A stretch of DNA of 16,051 nucleotides. Origin: Acetatifactor sp. (GTDB lineage Bacteria > Bacillota > Clostridia > Lachnospirales > Lachnospiraceae). The notes below the pieces were generated by a model, which searched no databases, was not told where the DNA came from, and worked only from the letters and a program-made list of their open reading frames with translations. Positions 1-8,020 of the stretch are shown in pieces. The first letter of the stretch is position 1. Every line of letters begins with the position of its first letter. The stretch covers positions 1 to 16,051 of the forward strand of contig JAEDMI010000030.1 in assembly GCA_016303085.1 (NCBI GenBank), read 5' to 3'. A program made the position numbers and the translations under genes.

Positions 1-1382
1 ATAAAATCAATCAGCTGCAGCTAAATGTTGAACACAGCTATCTTTTTCAGAACGAAAGTGAGGTTTGGCGCGGCAACACACCGCTTTGCGCAGAGGAAAT
101 CATGGAGCTGGATGCCTATTGTCAAAGCCTGAATATCGACCTTGTTCCGACGCTTGCCTCCTTCGGTCATCTATATGAACTGCTGCGTACAAAAACTTAT
201 TCTCATCTGTGCGAACTTGACGTACATCCCGAGGATGGTTTTTCCCTTATCGACCGCATGCAGCATCATACTGTAGATGTGTCTCAGGAAGAAAGTTATT
301 TACTGATAACCTCACGAATCAGGGAATACATGGGCCTCTTTTCATCCCGGTATTTTAATATCTGTGCGGATGAAACCTTTGATCTGGGAAAAGGGAAAAG
401 CCGAAGCCTGGTGGAAAAGTACGGTGTCCATCGTGCTTATATTAATTTTTTACATAAGCTGTGCGATTTTGTAATCTCCTGTGGGAAAATCCCCATGTAT
501 TGGGGTGATATTTTAGTTGAACAACCGGATACCCTCCATGAGCTTCCGACGGATTCTGTCCTGCTAAACTGGGAATACAGCCCGGAGGTAAAGGAAGATA
601 ATCTGCGAAAACTATCTCAAACAGGTGCAAAAAATATCTATGTGTGCCCGGGTGTACAAGGTTGGAACCATCTGATTAACAACCACTCAGATGCCTATCA
701 AAACATTTTTAAAATGTGCCAAAACGGTCATAAATACAATGTAAAGGGTGTATTAAACACAGATTGGGGAGACTTGGGACATGTGGGACATCCGGAGTTT
801 TCCACAATAGGCTATATCTATGGTGCGGCTTTCTCCTGGAATCCGGAAAAAATATCCGAGGAAGAATGTAACCGACGTATTTCTCTTTTACAGTACAGGG
901 ACCGTACCTGCACCATTGTAGACTGCTTCCGCAATCTTGGCAATCAGGAATGTGTCGGTTGGTGGCAATTGGTTCAGTATAAGGAATCTATACAGCTACA
1001 TCATGAGAAGTCAGACTTTTCCATAGTCTTATCAGACCGGAAAGCGAAGGAAGCCGCAAAGCGCATTACAGAAACACAGCACCTTCTCGCAAAGCTGTAC
1101 CATTTTCTGCTGACCGCAGACAGCAGAGCCAAGAAGGTCATCAACGCATACATCCTGATGGCGGAAGGACAGATGCTGTTGGGAAGCCTTGGTATTACCA
1201 TCCTTCAGGCAAAAGACCGGAAAGCCTATGAAGGAGCGGAGAATCCGACTGCTCTCGCAGTCCGTTTGGAAAAATGGTTAATGAAATATAAAGATCTGTG
1301 GAGAAGTGTTTCTAAAGAAAGCGAACTTATCAGAATTGTGGAAATCATCTCCTGGTATGCAGATTATCTGCGCGAACTATAG
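1..1382 (+). CDS. GH20-type beta-N-acetylhexosaminidase, 5' end outside window
   Basis: The frame is open from the first complete codon at base 3, so the gene starts before the window; the ATG at 102 is internal. The protein looks like a glycoside hydrolase family 20 enzyme, which removes terminal GlcNAc or GalNAc from glycans by substrate-assisted catalysis. The family's catalytic Asp-Glu pair is visible as ADETFDLGKG (codons 369-374). Other TIM-barrel landmarks are VPTLASFGHLYELL near 147-188, YWGD and LLNWEY near 498-578, and TDWGDLGHVGHPEFSTIGYIYGAAFSW near 760-840, which carry the aromatic residues that usually line the sugar pocket. After the barrel comes a C-terminal helical region of about 150 residues. 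No secretion signal can be judged because the N-terminus is missing. It ends with TAG, 28 bp before a strong hairpin. The fold assignment is good; the exact substrate is unknown. Confidence 0.85.
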   Translation, partial: KINQLQLNVEHSYLFQNESEVWRGNTPLCAEEIMELDAYCQSLNIDLVPTLASFGHLYELLRTKTYSHLCELDVHPEDGFSLIDRMQHHTVDVSQEESYLLITSRIREYMGLFSSRYFNICADETFDLGKGKSRSLVEKYGVHRAYINFLHKLCDFVISCGKIPMYWGDILVEQPDTLHELPTDSVLLNWEYSPEVKEDNLRKLSQTGAKNIYVCPGVQGWNHLINNHSDAYQNIFKMCQNGHKYNVKGVLNTDWGDLGHVGHPEFSTIGYIYGAAFSWNPEKISEEECNRRISLLQYRDRTCTIVDCFRNLGNQECVGWWQLVQYKESIQLHHEKSDFSIVLSDRKAKEAAKRITETQHLLAKLYHFLLTADSRAKKVINAYILMAEGQMLLGSLGITILQAKDRKAYEGAENPTALAVRLEKWLMKYKDLWRSVSKESELIRIVEIISWYADYLREL

Positions 1383-1409
1383 TGTTGTATACATATAATA
1401 ACCTATATT

Positions 1410-1445
1410 AAGGGAGTGTCACAAAAATTGTGCACTCCCTTATTT
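1410..1445. terminator. Hairpin terminator, probably bidirectional
   Basis: The arm AAGGGAGTG (1410-1418) pairs perfectly with CACTCCCTT (1433-1441). After a one-base bulge (T1419), CACAA (1420-1424) pairs with TTGTG (1428-1432) around an AAA loop. A short T-rich tail follows on the plus strand and an A/T-rich tail follows on the minus strand. It lies between the convergent ends of the GH20 gene (stop 1382) and the DUF4340 gene (stop 1484), so it can serve both transcripts. The arms also resemble the ends of some insertion sequences, but no transposase is present. Confidence 0.65.
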
Positions 1446-1483
1446 CAATTCCAGCTCTTCCTGCCGATAGTGCGGCTCTTCAA

Positions 1484-2098
1484 TCAATCCGATTCCGTGT
1501 TTTCCGCTTCGGAGTCCTCAGTCTCAGCATCTTCTGTACTGCTCTCTTCCCCGCTGCTTTCCTCCTCTTCCTCAACCAGGTCTTCCAGTGCATAGTTGAA
1601 GCGGTTGATTGCCGAACTGCTTACCACATACACCGTATCCGTGGAAGGCGTACTCACATAAAAGCTGGAGGTCAACTCATTTTTATCGCCTACATACAGG
1701 ATATAGCTTGCTCCTGCAGTTTCCAGCGCAATGGTTCTCTGAGGTGTCACCAGACCGTACTGCGCCAAATCTGTGACATTCTCCACGACCTGAGTGGCTG
1801 TCAGGGGTGTTACTCCTCCCAGCATGGAAGTTATACGGGTCTGTTTGATATTCAAACTGTGATCCTCCGCTGCGTACCAGGTTTCATCTTCCTTCTCAAA
1901 GCAATAGGTCTCACCTTCATAATCGTAAGAAAAGGCCGTTACCTCTTCCGTTGCCGCATCAATCACAGAAATAATATCCTCTTCCTCTACAGGCTTCTGT
2001 GCCTGAATCTTATTATACTGCCTGATTCCGAAAAATGCCGCCCCAAGGGCACACAGCACCACAACCAGAATCAGCAGCTGTGTTCTCTGTCTCTTCAT
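1484..2098 (-). CDS. DUF4340 protein, membrane-anchored ABC-system partner
   Basis: This 204-aa protein has a basic start, one membrane segment (about residues 7-25), then an extracytoplasmic beta-rich domain of the DUF4340 type, with the family's YGL-x-x-P pattern near residues 114-119. DUF4340 proteins are commonly found beside Gld-type ABC transporters; their molecular role is not established. The start at 2098 is preferred over an in-frame ATG at 2146 because a strong AAGGAGGA lies 8 nt upstream. The ATG shares one base with the stop of the upstream gene (TGATG), so translation is probably coupled. Residues 175-204 form an extremely acidic Glu/Ser/Asp tail, which is unusual and probably lies outside the membrane. 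It is the last gene of the ABC operon and is followed by the hairpin at 1410-1441. Confidence 0.8.
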   Translation of the reverse strand: MKRQRTQLLILVVVLCALGAAFFGIRQYNKIQAQKPVEEEDIISVIDAATEEVTAFSYDYEGETYCFEKEDETWYAAEDHSLNIKQTRITSMLGGVTPLTATQVVENVTDLAQYGLVTPQRTIALETAGASYILYVGDKNELTSSFYVSTPSTDTVYVVSSSAINRFNYALEDLVEEEEESSGEESSTEDAETEDSEAENTESD

Positions 2099-4209
2099 CA
2101 GCGCTTCCTCCTTCTGAACCAGATGACAAAGCCTGCCGCCAGGCATCCCACAGGAATCACGATTATCGTCATCATTCCAACCAACACCGCTTTGGACTGG
2201 GGTATGGTCAGATAAGAAATCTCATAGCTCTTGGCAGGAATGGATACGCTGACCTCATGGTCCACAAAACTGCTCACCGTATTTGTAAAAAGTACCCCGT
2301 TGGCTCCGCTGACCATACTGTTGGCTTCGTCCGTAAAGAGTTGGTCACAGCCGTACACGATGAGAGTAGCGGAGGTCTCTTCATCAAGCTCCTTCACCGC
2401 AGATACGCCTACGCCAAAGGGGCCGTCAATATCTCCCTCTGCCTTGTCAAAGTTCTGCACATTGATGTCACCCACCTTGGCAAATGCCTTGTCTGAGGTG
2501 GACAGGAAGGAGTTGTAAGTAATCCCTTCCGCCTCTTCGTTTTCGATGACAATACCCTGCACATAGGGGGCAAAAATGTAATACTGATTATACAGTCCCG
2601 CAGTATAAGTGCTGTAACTCTGAGTAGGCAGCAGATAATAAGGATTGCGGTAATAATTCGCCGCATCCTGTTCCACCACCAGACCCTCCGCGATGCTTAA
2701 GCCCATGTAATCCGTGATGGCATCCAGGTTAGGCGTCTCGCCCTCTGTCAGCCCGGTAACGAATATCACGTTTCCGCCGGCGTTCAAATACTCAATTACC
2801 TTATCCGTATCATCGGAAGAGAAATCGGAGCCGGGTGCGTTGATTATCAGACATGCCGCATCCCGAGGAACCGTATCGTAATCCATGAGATTTACCGTCT
2901 CACAATCCACATTTTCCTTCTTCAACGCATTGGTAAAGGAAGAACTCAGGGTATATTCCCCGTGACCCTCCGTCATGTACACCTTCGGCATACTGTCGGA
3001 GAGCACATAATCCAGCGCGCTGGTAATCTGTCCCTCACCGTCATAGCCGGTGGTGGTACTTGTATAGGTCGTATAGTCAAAGCTGGACTCATAAATACTG
3101 CTGTAATCAATCACCTTATTCCGTTTCTCGCTGACTACAATCAGACTGTTCATACTAATGCTGTCCGTATACTGCATATAAAATCTGGGGTTTACATTAG
3201 GGTCCACATATTCAACCTTAATATGCTCCGACAAATCATCATACCTCTGAAGTGTCTGCCCCAGCGTTGTATCCTGACTATCCTCCGCCACAATTACATA
3301 AATGGTTACGTCCTCATTGATGTTCTCCACAAATTCCTTGGTCTGGTCTGTCAGGGAATAAAGCTTCTGGGATGTCATATCCACGGAGGTCCAGGAGGAA
3401 GGCATCTCACCAAGCACGATATTGATAACCACCACAACCGCTACAGCCAGGGCAATGGATCCGGTACTGTATGCGCCAAAGCTTAACGTCTTCAGGGAGA
3501 CACTGTACCGCCTCTTCTGAATAGCCTGCACTGCCAAAAATAAGGCAAGAACCGTCAGTGAGATAAAGTAAATCACCGACTGCAGATTCAACGTTCCGTT
3601 CAACATCTCATTGAAGGGAGTTGCCAGGTCAAAACAACCTAAAATCTTAGTCAGAAGATTTCCCGTGGAGGAAATCAGGTTACAGATTGAGGACATCATA
3701 TAGCCTAAAAACAGGACTATAAAGGACACAACAGCCGCAATTACCTGACTCTCGGTCAGGGAAGAAATCAACAGACCAATGGCTATGGCCGTCATCCCGT
3801 ACAAAAAGAAGGCCAGGACTGCCAGATAGGACTCTCCCATTGGAACGGAGCCAAACCCATTCATGATAAGGGGATAGGTACATACCACTGCCGTCGGAAT
3901 CAGGAAAATCGTAAGCAGTGCCAGAAACTTACCCATCACAATACCGCCTACGGAGACAGGGGCGGTCAGAATCAACTGATCCGTCTTGCTGTGTCTCTCT
4001 TCCGCCAAAATCCTCATGCTTAAAATCGGCACGGTAATCATGAATAAAAAAGTCACGCTGGATATCGCGTAGGAAACATAGGGATATCCACTGAGCATAT
4101 TATAAACAAAGTAATACAGGCTGACAAAAAACAGAGTTGCCGCAATGAACAGAAATCCGATAAAGGAACGGAAGTAGGATTTCAACTCTCTCTTATAAAT
4201 AGCAAACAT
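2098..4209 (-). CDS. ABC-2 permease fused to GldG-like domain
   Basis: The protein has 703 aa. Roughly residues 1-235 form a six-helix ABC-2 type permease: hydrophobic segments at about 16-40, 46-67, 88-111, 122-143, 150-170 and 208-230, with the cytoplasmic stretch RILAEERHSKTDQLILTAPV between helices 2 and 3 typical of GldF/NosY-like permeases. A further membrane helix near 250-268 leads into a large extracytoplasmic GldG-like domain (about 275-665; family ABC_transp_aux), which contains EGHGEYTLSSSFTNALKKEN and a Rossmann-like section around INAPGSDFSSDDTDKVIEYL. A last helix near 674-696 ends in RRRKR. In gliding Bacteroidetes, GldF and GldG are separate proteins; here they are one chain. 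The ATG follows the ATPase stop by one base, with GAGGAGGAAGCG as ribosome binding site. The transported substrate is unknown, and gliding is not implied. Confidence 0.85.
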   Translation of the reverse strand: MFAIYKRELKSYFRSFIGFLFIAATLFFVSLYYFVYNMLSGYPYVSYAISSVTFLFMITVPILSMRILAEERHSKTDQLILTAPVSVGGIVMGKFLALLTIFLIPTAVVCTYPLIMNGFGSVPMGESYLAVLAFFLYGMTAIAIGLLISSLTESQVIAAVVSFIVLFLGYMMSSICNLISSTGNLLTKILGCFDLATPFNEMLNGTLNLQSVIYFISLTVLALFLAVQAIQKRRYSVSLKTLSFGAYSTGSIALAVAVVVVINIVLGEMPSSWTSVDMTSQKLYSLTDQTKEFVENINEDVTIYVIVAEDSQDTTLGQTLQRYDDLSEHIKVEYVDPNVNPRFYMQYTDSISMNSLIVVSEKRNKVIDYSSIYESSFDYTTYTSTTTGYDGEGQITSALDYVLSDSMPKVYMTEGHGEYTLSSSFTNALKKENVDCETVNLMDYDTVPRDAACLIINAPGSDFSSDDTDKVIEYLNAGGNVIFVTGLTEGETPNLDAITDYMGLSIAEGLVVEQDAANYYRNPYYLLPTQSYSTYTAGLYNQYYIFAPYVQGIVIENEEAEGITYNSFLSTSDKAFAKVGDINVQNFDKAEGDIDGPFGVGVSAVKELDEETSATLIVYGCDQLFTDEANSMVSGANGVLFTNTVSSFVDHEVSVSIPAKSYEISYLTIPQSKAVLVGMMTIIVIPVGCLAAGFVIWFRRRKR

Positions 4210-4210
4210 T

Positions 4211-5308
4211 TTACGCTTCCTCCTCTTCTGTGCTCATTTTCGGACTGTCCTCAGCTTCCACAGCCTGCTGAGGCTCTGTCCCGCCCGGCTGCACTGTCCC
4301 GCCGTCTTCCTTTTCCGGATTTTCCTGCGTTTTCCTCTTACCGAACAGCTTTTTCTTCTCTTTCTCAACAGGTTTTACATCGTCTGTCAGTTCCAGGAAA
4401 ATGTCTTCCAGTGATTTCTCACTATGCACCATCTCCATAATGGGCAGCTTCTCATCCGCGAGTGCAAAGAACACTGCTTCACGGACATCCCTATTTTCCC
4501 CGGTCATCACCTTCACCTTAACCATTCCCTTTTCCGGGGAAGCTGTCTGTTCCAGAGCTTCCACTCCGGGAATCTCCTTCAGGATACTCTCCAGGCGCTC
4601 ATATTCACTCTTCACCGTCAGTTCCAGCTCCATAGAACCTTTCATCAGCTTCTGCAACCCTTCCGGAGAATCACTTGCGACCAATTGTCCGTGAGCAATA
4701 ATCATAATGTGGTCGCACACCGCACTGACCTCGGACAAGATGTGCGAGCTCAAAATAATGGTATGATTCTCTCCCAGCTGCCGAATCAAATCCCGGATTT
4801 CAATAATCTGCTTAGGGTCCAGCCCTACGGACGGCTCATCCAGAATCAGCACCTCAGGGTCTCCGAGAATCGCCTGGGCAAGACCTACACGCTGCCTGTA
4901 ACCCTTGGACAGATTTCTGATCAGTCTTCCCCGCATGTCGGCAATCCGGGTCATTTCCATGACCTTCTCAACCTGTTCCTTCCGCTCCTTTGCGGGTATC
5001 TTTTTCAGCTCCGCGGCAAAAATAAGATACTCTTCCACCGTCATGTCCGTATACAGAGGAGGAATTTCGGGCAAATACCCCACCTTACGCTTTGCCTCCT
5101 CCGGCTCCTTCTGAATATCCTTTCCGTCAATGACAACCGTTCCCTCGGATGGCGCGAGGTAGCCCGTAATCATATTCATAGTCGTGGATTTACCGGCACC
5201 GTTGGGTCCCAGAAAGCCGTAAATCTGTCCCTTCTCCACACGAAAGGACAAATGATCCACCGCCACATGTTCACCGTATCTTTTTGTAAGATTTGTTACT
5301 TCTATCAT
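4211..5308 (-). CDS. ABC transporter ATPase, GldA/NatA-like
   Basis: This 365-aa cytoplasmic ATPase powers the permease encoded next. Visible motifs are Walker A GPNGAGKST (34-42), a Q-loop position carrying Glu in GYLPE (77-81, common in this subfamily), signature LSKGYRQR (133-140), Walker B VLILDEP (153-159) and the H-loop His189 in SSHILSE. A regulatory domain of the kind seen in ABC-2 exporter ATPases follows (about 215-305). It ends with a charged low-complexity tail of about 50 residues rich in Lys, then Glu. A longer GTG start at 5341 is possible, but MIEVTNLTKRYG is the family's usual N-terminus, and GGGAAAGG lies 8 nt upstream of the ATG at 5308. It is the first gene of a three-gene operon (ATPase, permease-GldG, DUF4340). 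Confidence 0.9.
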   Translation of the reverse strand: MIEVTNLTKRYGEHVAVDHLSFRVEKGQIYGFLGPNGAGKSTTMNMITGYLAPSEGTVVIDGKDIQKEPEEAKRKVGYLPEIPPLYTDMTVEEYLIFAAELKKIPAKERKEQVEKVMEMTRIADMRGRLIRNLSKGYRQRVGLAQAILGDPEVLILDEPSVGLDPKQIIEIRDLIRQLGENHTIILSSHILSEVSAVCDHIMIIAHGQLVASDSPEGLQKLMKGSMELELTVKSEYERLESILKEIPGVEALEQTASPEKGMVKVKVMTGENRDVREAVFFALADEKLPIMEMVHSEKSLEDIFLELTDDVKPVEKEKKKLFGKRKTQENPEKEDGGTVQPGGTEPQQAVEAEDSPKMSTEEEEA

Positions 5309-5325
5309 GTTTTCAGCCTTTCCCG

Positions 5326-5365
5326 ATTGGGTCTCAGACACCCCAATACGTTTCTCTCTCGTATT
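5326..5365 (-). promoter_or_regulatory. Two overlapping inverted repeats before the ABC operon
   Basis: In the 85-bp gap upstream of the ATPase gene, AATACG (5345-5350) pairs with CGTATT (5360-5365), and ATTGGG (5326-5331) pairs with CCCAAT (5342-5347). The two stems share bases 5345-5347, so they cannot form together. The second ends just before the ribosome binding site (about 5316-5324). This could be a leader or attenuation structure, or chance in a short A/T-rich leader. No convincing -35/-10 pair was found here, so the ABC genes may be read from the upstream symporter unit. Confidence 0.25.
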
Positions 5366-5393
5366 TTAAAAAGGAATTGTCATCAAAAGGTGT

Positions 5394-6323
5394 TTATTTT
5401 GTGAAAATTCTGTGAAGAGACAGTGATTCCATACACCCGTCCCCCTCCGCTGTCAGCAGCAGATACGGACTCTTCGCCGGAATTTCCCGAAACAGAAACT
5501 CTCCGTCTCCCGATTGAAATTCATGCAAATTGCCGTTGCTGTACAGCGCAATCCTGCCACAGCTGCTGTAGACAACAGCCGAAAAGTTACCGCTTTCCTG
5601 TCTGTGAATGCTCTCCGGTACAATGTATACAAAAGGTTCCCTGCTCCATCTCGCCTTGTATCTGTAAAATTCCGATTTCGGGTTCCCTTCCCGATTCACA
5701 AGACTGCATGCCTCTCCGCGGTACGCGGGTATCTTTTGATTTCTGCCTTCCGGCAACGGACGCACCAAAAATCCCAGCCTCTCACATAACTGTAAAAAGG
5801 GCTTGTATAGCCCTTCCTCCTTCTCCGCGTATATGCAGTTTGCCCCCAGTTCCCGAAGCAGCTGTAAATCCGCAGCCACCATTCTTTGCAGTTCCGCAGA
5901 TGATTTTGCCTCAGGAAAGCAGTAAGCCACAGCCCTTTCTTCAAATTTTATCCCGTTCAGAAACAGTTCTCCCCGAAAATCCAAACTGTACAGGGCAAGC
6001 TGTCTGCACAGACTGTCCAGACAGTTTCCCTCCCCGTCCATGAGAAAAGCTTCCAATGTATATAGATAAGGGTCTTCGACACCGTTCCAGAGATGAGGCT
6101 GTAGCAGGATGCTCCGCAGAGGTTCCTCTTCCTCCGGCCTTCTGATACACTCCAGCACGATATTTCCCTGCCTGTCCCACATCAGGAGCCGCAGAATCCC
6201 TTTCCGTCCCACTTCAACACTTGAATCTGCAAAGATAAATTTCCATTCCAGACAGGCTTTGCCATTTTCAAACCGACAGCTTACCTCCACTCCCTCACCC
6301 GGCGCCATACTGTCAAATCTCAT
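5394..6323 (-). CDS. GH2-like protein lacking the catalytic barrel
   Basis: This 309-aa protein reads like glycoside hydrolase family 2 with its middle removed. Residues about 75-135 match the junction of the GH2 immunoglobulin-like domain and barrel start (QPHLWNGVEDPYLYTL, then FRGELFLNGIKFEERAV). Residues 150-187 match the first barrel segment (LQLLRELGANCIY, LCERLGFLV). After only about 20 further residues it jumps to a segment resembling the region after the barrel (NPKSEFYRYKARWSREPFVYI, 214-234) and a C-terminal beta-sandwich (IALYSNGNLHEF). The stretch that normally holds both catalytic glutamates is absent, so hydrolase activity is unlikely. The frame is intact. An alternative GTG start at 6329 overlaps the symporter stop; ATG 6323 has GAAAGG 5 nt upstream. 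Probably co-transcribed with the sugar symporter, it may be a sugar-binding or regulatory protein, or a decayed enzyme. Confidence 0.65.
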   Translation of the reverse strand: MRFDSMAPGEGVEVSCRFENGKACLEWKFIFADSSVEVGRKGILRLLMWDRQGNIVLECIRRPEEEEPLRSILLQPHLWNGVEDPYLYTLEAFLMDGEGNCLDSLCRQLALYSLDFRGELFLNGIKFEERAVAYCFPEAKSSAELQRMVAADLQLLRELGANCIYAEKEEGLYKPFLQLCERLGFLVRPLPEGRNQKIPAYRGEACSLVNREGNPKSEFYRYKARWSREPFVYIVPESIHRQESGNFSAVVYSSCGRIALYSNGNLHEFQSGDGEFLFREIPAKSPYLLLTAEGDGCMESLSLHRIFTK

Positions 6324-6325
6324 AC

Positions 6326-7765
6326 TCACCTTTCGCTCTCTTCTCTTCTCTTTTTCTGCAAAATTGCTGTATTTTTTTCCACCTCCCCGCGGGTCAGCGG
6401 ATACTTAAACTGCATGATAAAGAAAACAATCAGATAGCAGATTCCGGGAATCAACGTCGCTACAGTGTATATTCTCTCCGCAACCGCATCAGTCTGTGCA
6501 GGAGCCTCCGACACATATCCGATGGCTGTCAGCACAAACCCTCCCAGACCGCCCGCCAGAGCCTGCCCCACCTTCCTTGCAAAGGAGTACACGGCATAGA
6601 CGGTTCCGTCTTCACGTTTTCCGGTCTCCACCTCCTGATAGTCGATAATATCCGTGATAAATGCCCAGATAATCAGATTAAACAGTCCCACTCCGATGGT
6701 TCCCAGAAAGACCAGAACCATGTATATGGGAATACTTTTTACCCGCAGGAAAAACAACAGCACATAAATAATTCCGGCCAACAACATTCCCAGAGCACCT
6801 GCCTCCTTCTTACCAAATCCGGATGCTATCTTTGAAATAAAAGGTGCCAGAATAAAGGTTCCCGCAATACCCACAAAATTTACCACCGACAAGGCTTTGG
6901 CATCCTTGAAATAATCCAAAAACAGATAGTTGTTCATGGTTTGCCCCAAGAGGCTGGCAAGCAGCAACACAAGCGCCGCGCAGACCAGAGCGAGCAACGG
7001 CTTGTTTTTTCCAAGCCCCCGCAGCATCTCCCCCGCAGTCTCTCGCTTTTTTTCCTTCTTCTCAAAAGATACCCGCTCCCGGCAGAGATAATAGCAAAGC
7101 CCATAGCAGATTACCGCCAAAATACCGAACACCAACGCTGTCAGGGTGAAGCGCAGGGGCAGTACAACCTGATTTCCCTCGGCATCCGTCTCATAGACAA
7201 TCAGCGGTACCAGTACTCCTATGACCAGTCCTGCCAGGCTTGCACCGATGCTTCGGAAAGTGGAGAGGGAAGCCCGGTGCCGCACATCAGGGCTGATAAC
7301 AGAAGCCATGGAACCGTAGGGGATGTTAATGCCGGTATAGCAAAAGCTGCTCCACAACAGATAGGTGACAATCACATAGGCCAGCTTGACCCAGTATACC
7401 CAATCCCGGACAAAGTACAGATACATGACAGTACTGGTCACCGCCACCGGAATACACATCCACTTTATCCAAGGGCGAAAACGTCCATCCTTCGCAGGCT
7501 GCATATGATCCACGATACGTCCCATCGTCACATCGGTAAACGCATCCACGATTCTTGCTCCCATAAACAAAAGTCCCACTACAAACCCGCTTAAGCCCAG
7601 AACCTTTGTGTAAAACACCATCAGATAATTACTGGCAAGCAGGAAACTGAAATCGTTTCCGAAATCACCGAACATATATCCGATTTTGTCCCTCAATCCG
7701 AAGGGTCTCTCCTTCCCCTCGTTATCCATACGGACATTCCCTTTTTCATCCACTGTTTTTGACAT
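6326..7765 (-). CDS. GPH-family sugar:cation symporter (MFS_2)
   Basis: This 479-aa polytopic membrane protein has about 12 hydrophobic segments and the landmarks of the glycoside-pentoside-hexuronide:cation symporters: GYMFGDFGNDFSFLLASNYLM near residues 29-49, FYTKVLGLSGFVVGLLFMGARIVDAFTDVTMGRIVD near 51-86, and FRPWIKW near 95-101. Members of this family import glycosides, pentoses or hexuronides with Na+ or H+. The first 20 residues are hydrophilic. The ATG at 7765 has GGAGG 6 nt upstream. Its TGA overlaps the GTG/ATG start region of the GH2-like gene, which points to co-expression and a carbohydrate-related job. No regulator lies adjacent. The exact sugar cannot be read from the sequence. 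Confidence 0.9.
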   Translation of the reverse strand: MSKTVDEKGNVRMDNEGKERPFGLRDKIGYMFGDFGNDFSFLLASNYLMVFYTKVLGLSGFVVGLLFMGARIVDAFTDVTMGRIVDHMQPAKDGRFRPWIKWMCIPVAVTSTVMYLYFVRDWVYWVKLAYVIVTYLLWSSFCYTGINIPYGSMASVISPDVRHRASLSTFRSIGASLAGLVIGVLVPLIVYETDAEGNQVVLPLRFTLTALVFGILAVICYGLCYYLCRERVSFEKKEKKRETAGEMLRGLGKNKPLLALVCAALVLLLASLLGQTMNNYLFLDYFKDAKALSVVNFVGIAGTFILAPFISKIASGFGKKEAGALGMLLAGIIYVLLFFLRVKSIPIYMVLVFLGTIGVGLFNLIIWAFITDIIDYQEVETGKREDGTVYAVYSFARKVGQALAGGLGGFVLTAIGYVSEAPAQTDAVAERIYTVATLIPGICYLIVFFIMQFKYPLTRGEVEKNTAILQKKRREESER

Positions 7766-7872
7766 ATAAAACCTCCGCCCTGTATTGACTATATATGCGA
7801 AGCTATTCTGTAGCCACTCACACTTGCGGTTAGTATTTCCGGTTATTAATCAAAATATGCCAAGAATCATCA

Positions 7873-7901
7873 TTGACGCAAAGCTTGAAAAACGGCAAAA
7901 T
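7873..7901 (+). promoter_or_regulatory. Candidate promoter for the acetyltransferase gene
   Basis: TTGACG (7873-7878) and CAAAAT (7896-7901) are separated by 17 bp, matching sigma-A consensus at 5 of 6 and 4 of 6 positions. If used, the leader would be about 135 nt and would carry the palindromic repeat at 7917-8020. Confidence 0.3.
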
Positions 7902-7916
7902 GAAAATAAGCTTGTG

Positions 7917-8020
7917 GTGCAGCAGAGCTGCGGGGTATTTGACCCTCGCGGCATTCGACAAGATAGACAAAGCGAACTTGTTCGCTTGCAAGCATGTCCG
8001 CTTGGCTCGTTGCTCGCGGG
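7917..8020. repeat. Intergenic palindromic repeat element
   Basis: Four short inverted repeats follow each other in about 85 bp: GCAGC/GCTGC around AGA (7919-7931), GGGT/ACCC around ATTTG (7933-7945), AAGCGAAC/GTTCGCTT around TT (7970-7987), and CAAGC/GCTTG around ATGTCC (7989-8004). The word CTCGCGG occurs twice in direct orientation (near 7945-7951 and 8013-8019). It is more G/C-rich than the flanking A/T-rich sequence and ends 12 bp before the acetyltransferase ribosome binding site. It resembles the dispersed noncoding palindromic elements found between genes in gut Clostridia; only one copy lies in the window, so dispersal is inferred. Confidence 0.45.

Noticed and set aside
1442..1500. 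Short minus-strand open stretch ending EEPHYRQEELELK just before the hairpin, possible remnant of another gene's end
   Set aside because: Only about 25 codons are open in that frame and no start or upstream homology could be seen; it overlaps the end of the DUF4340 gene.
1430..2215. Long plus-strand open frame opposite the DUF4340 gene
   Set aside because: It has no ribosome binding site or family features, and lies antisense to a gene with a clear start, membrane anchor and operon context.
2098..5308. Gliding motility operon
   Set aside because: Only the ABC-transporter-like gld components are represented, and they are widespread in non-gliding bacteria; no gldK-N or spr genes are seen.
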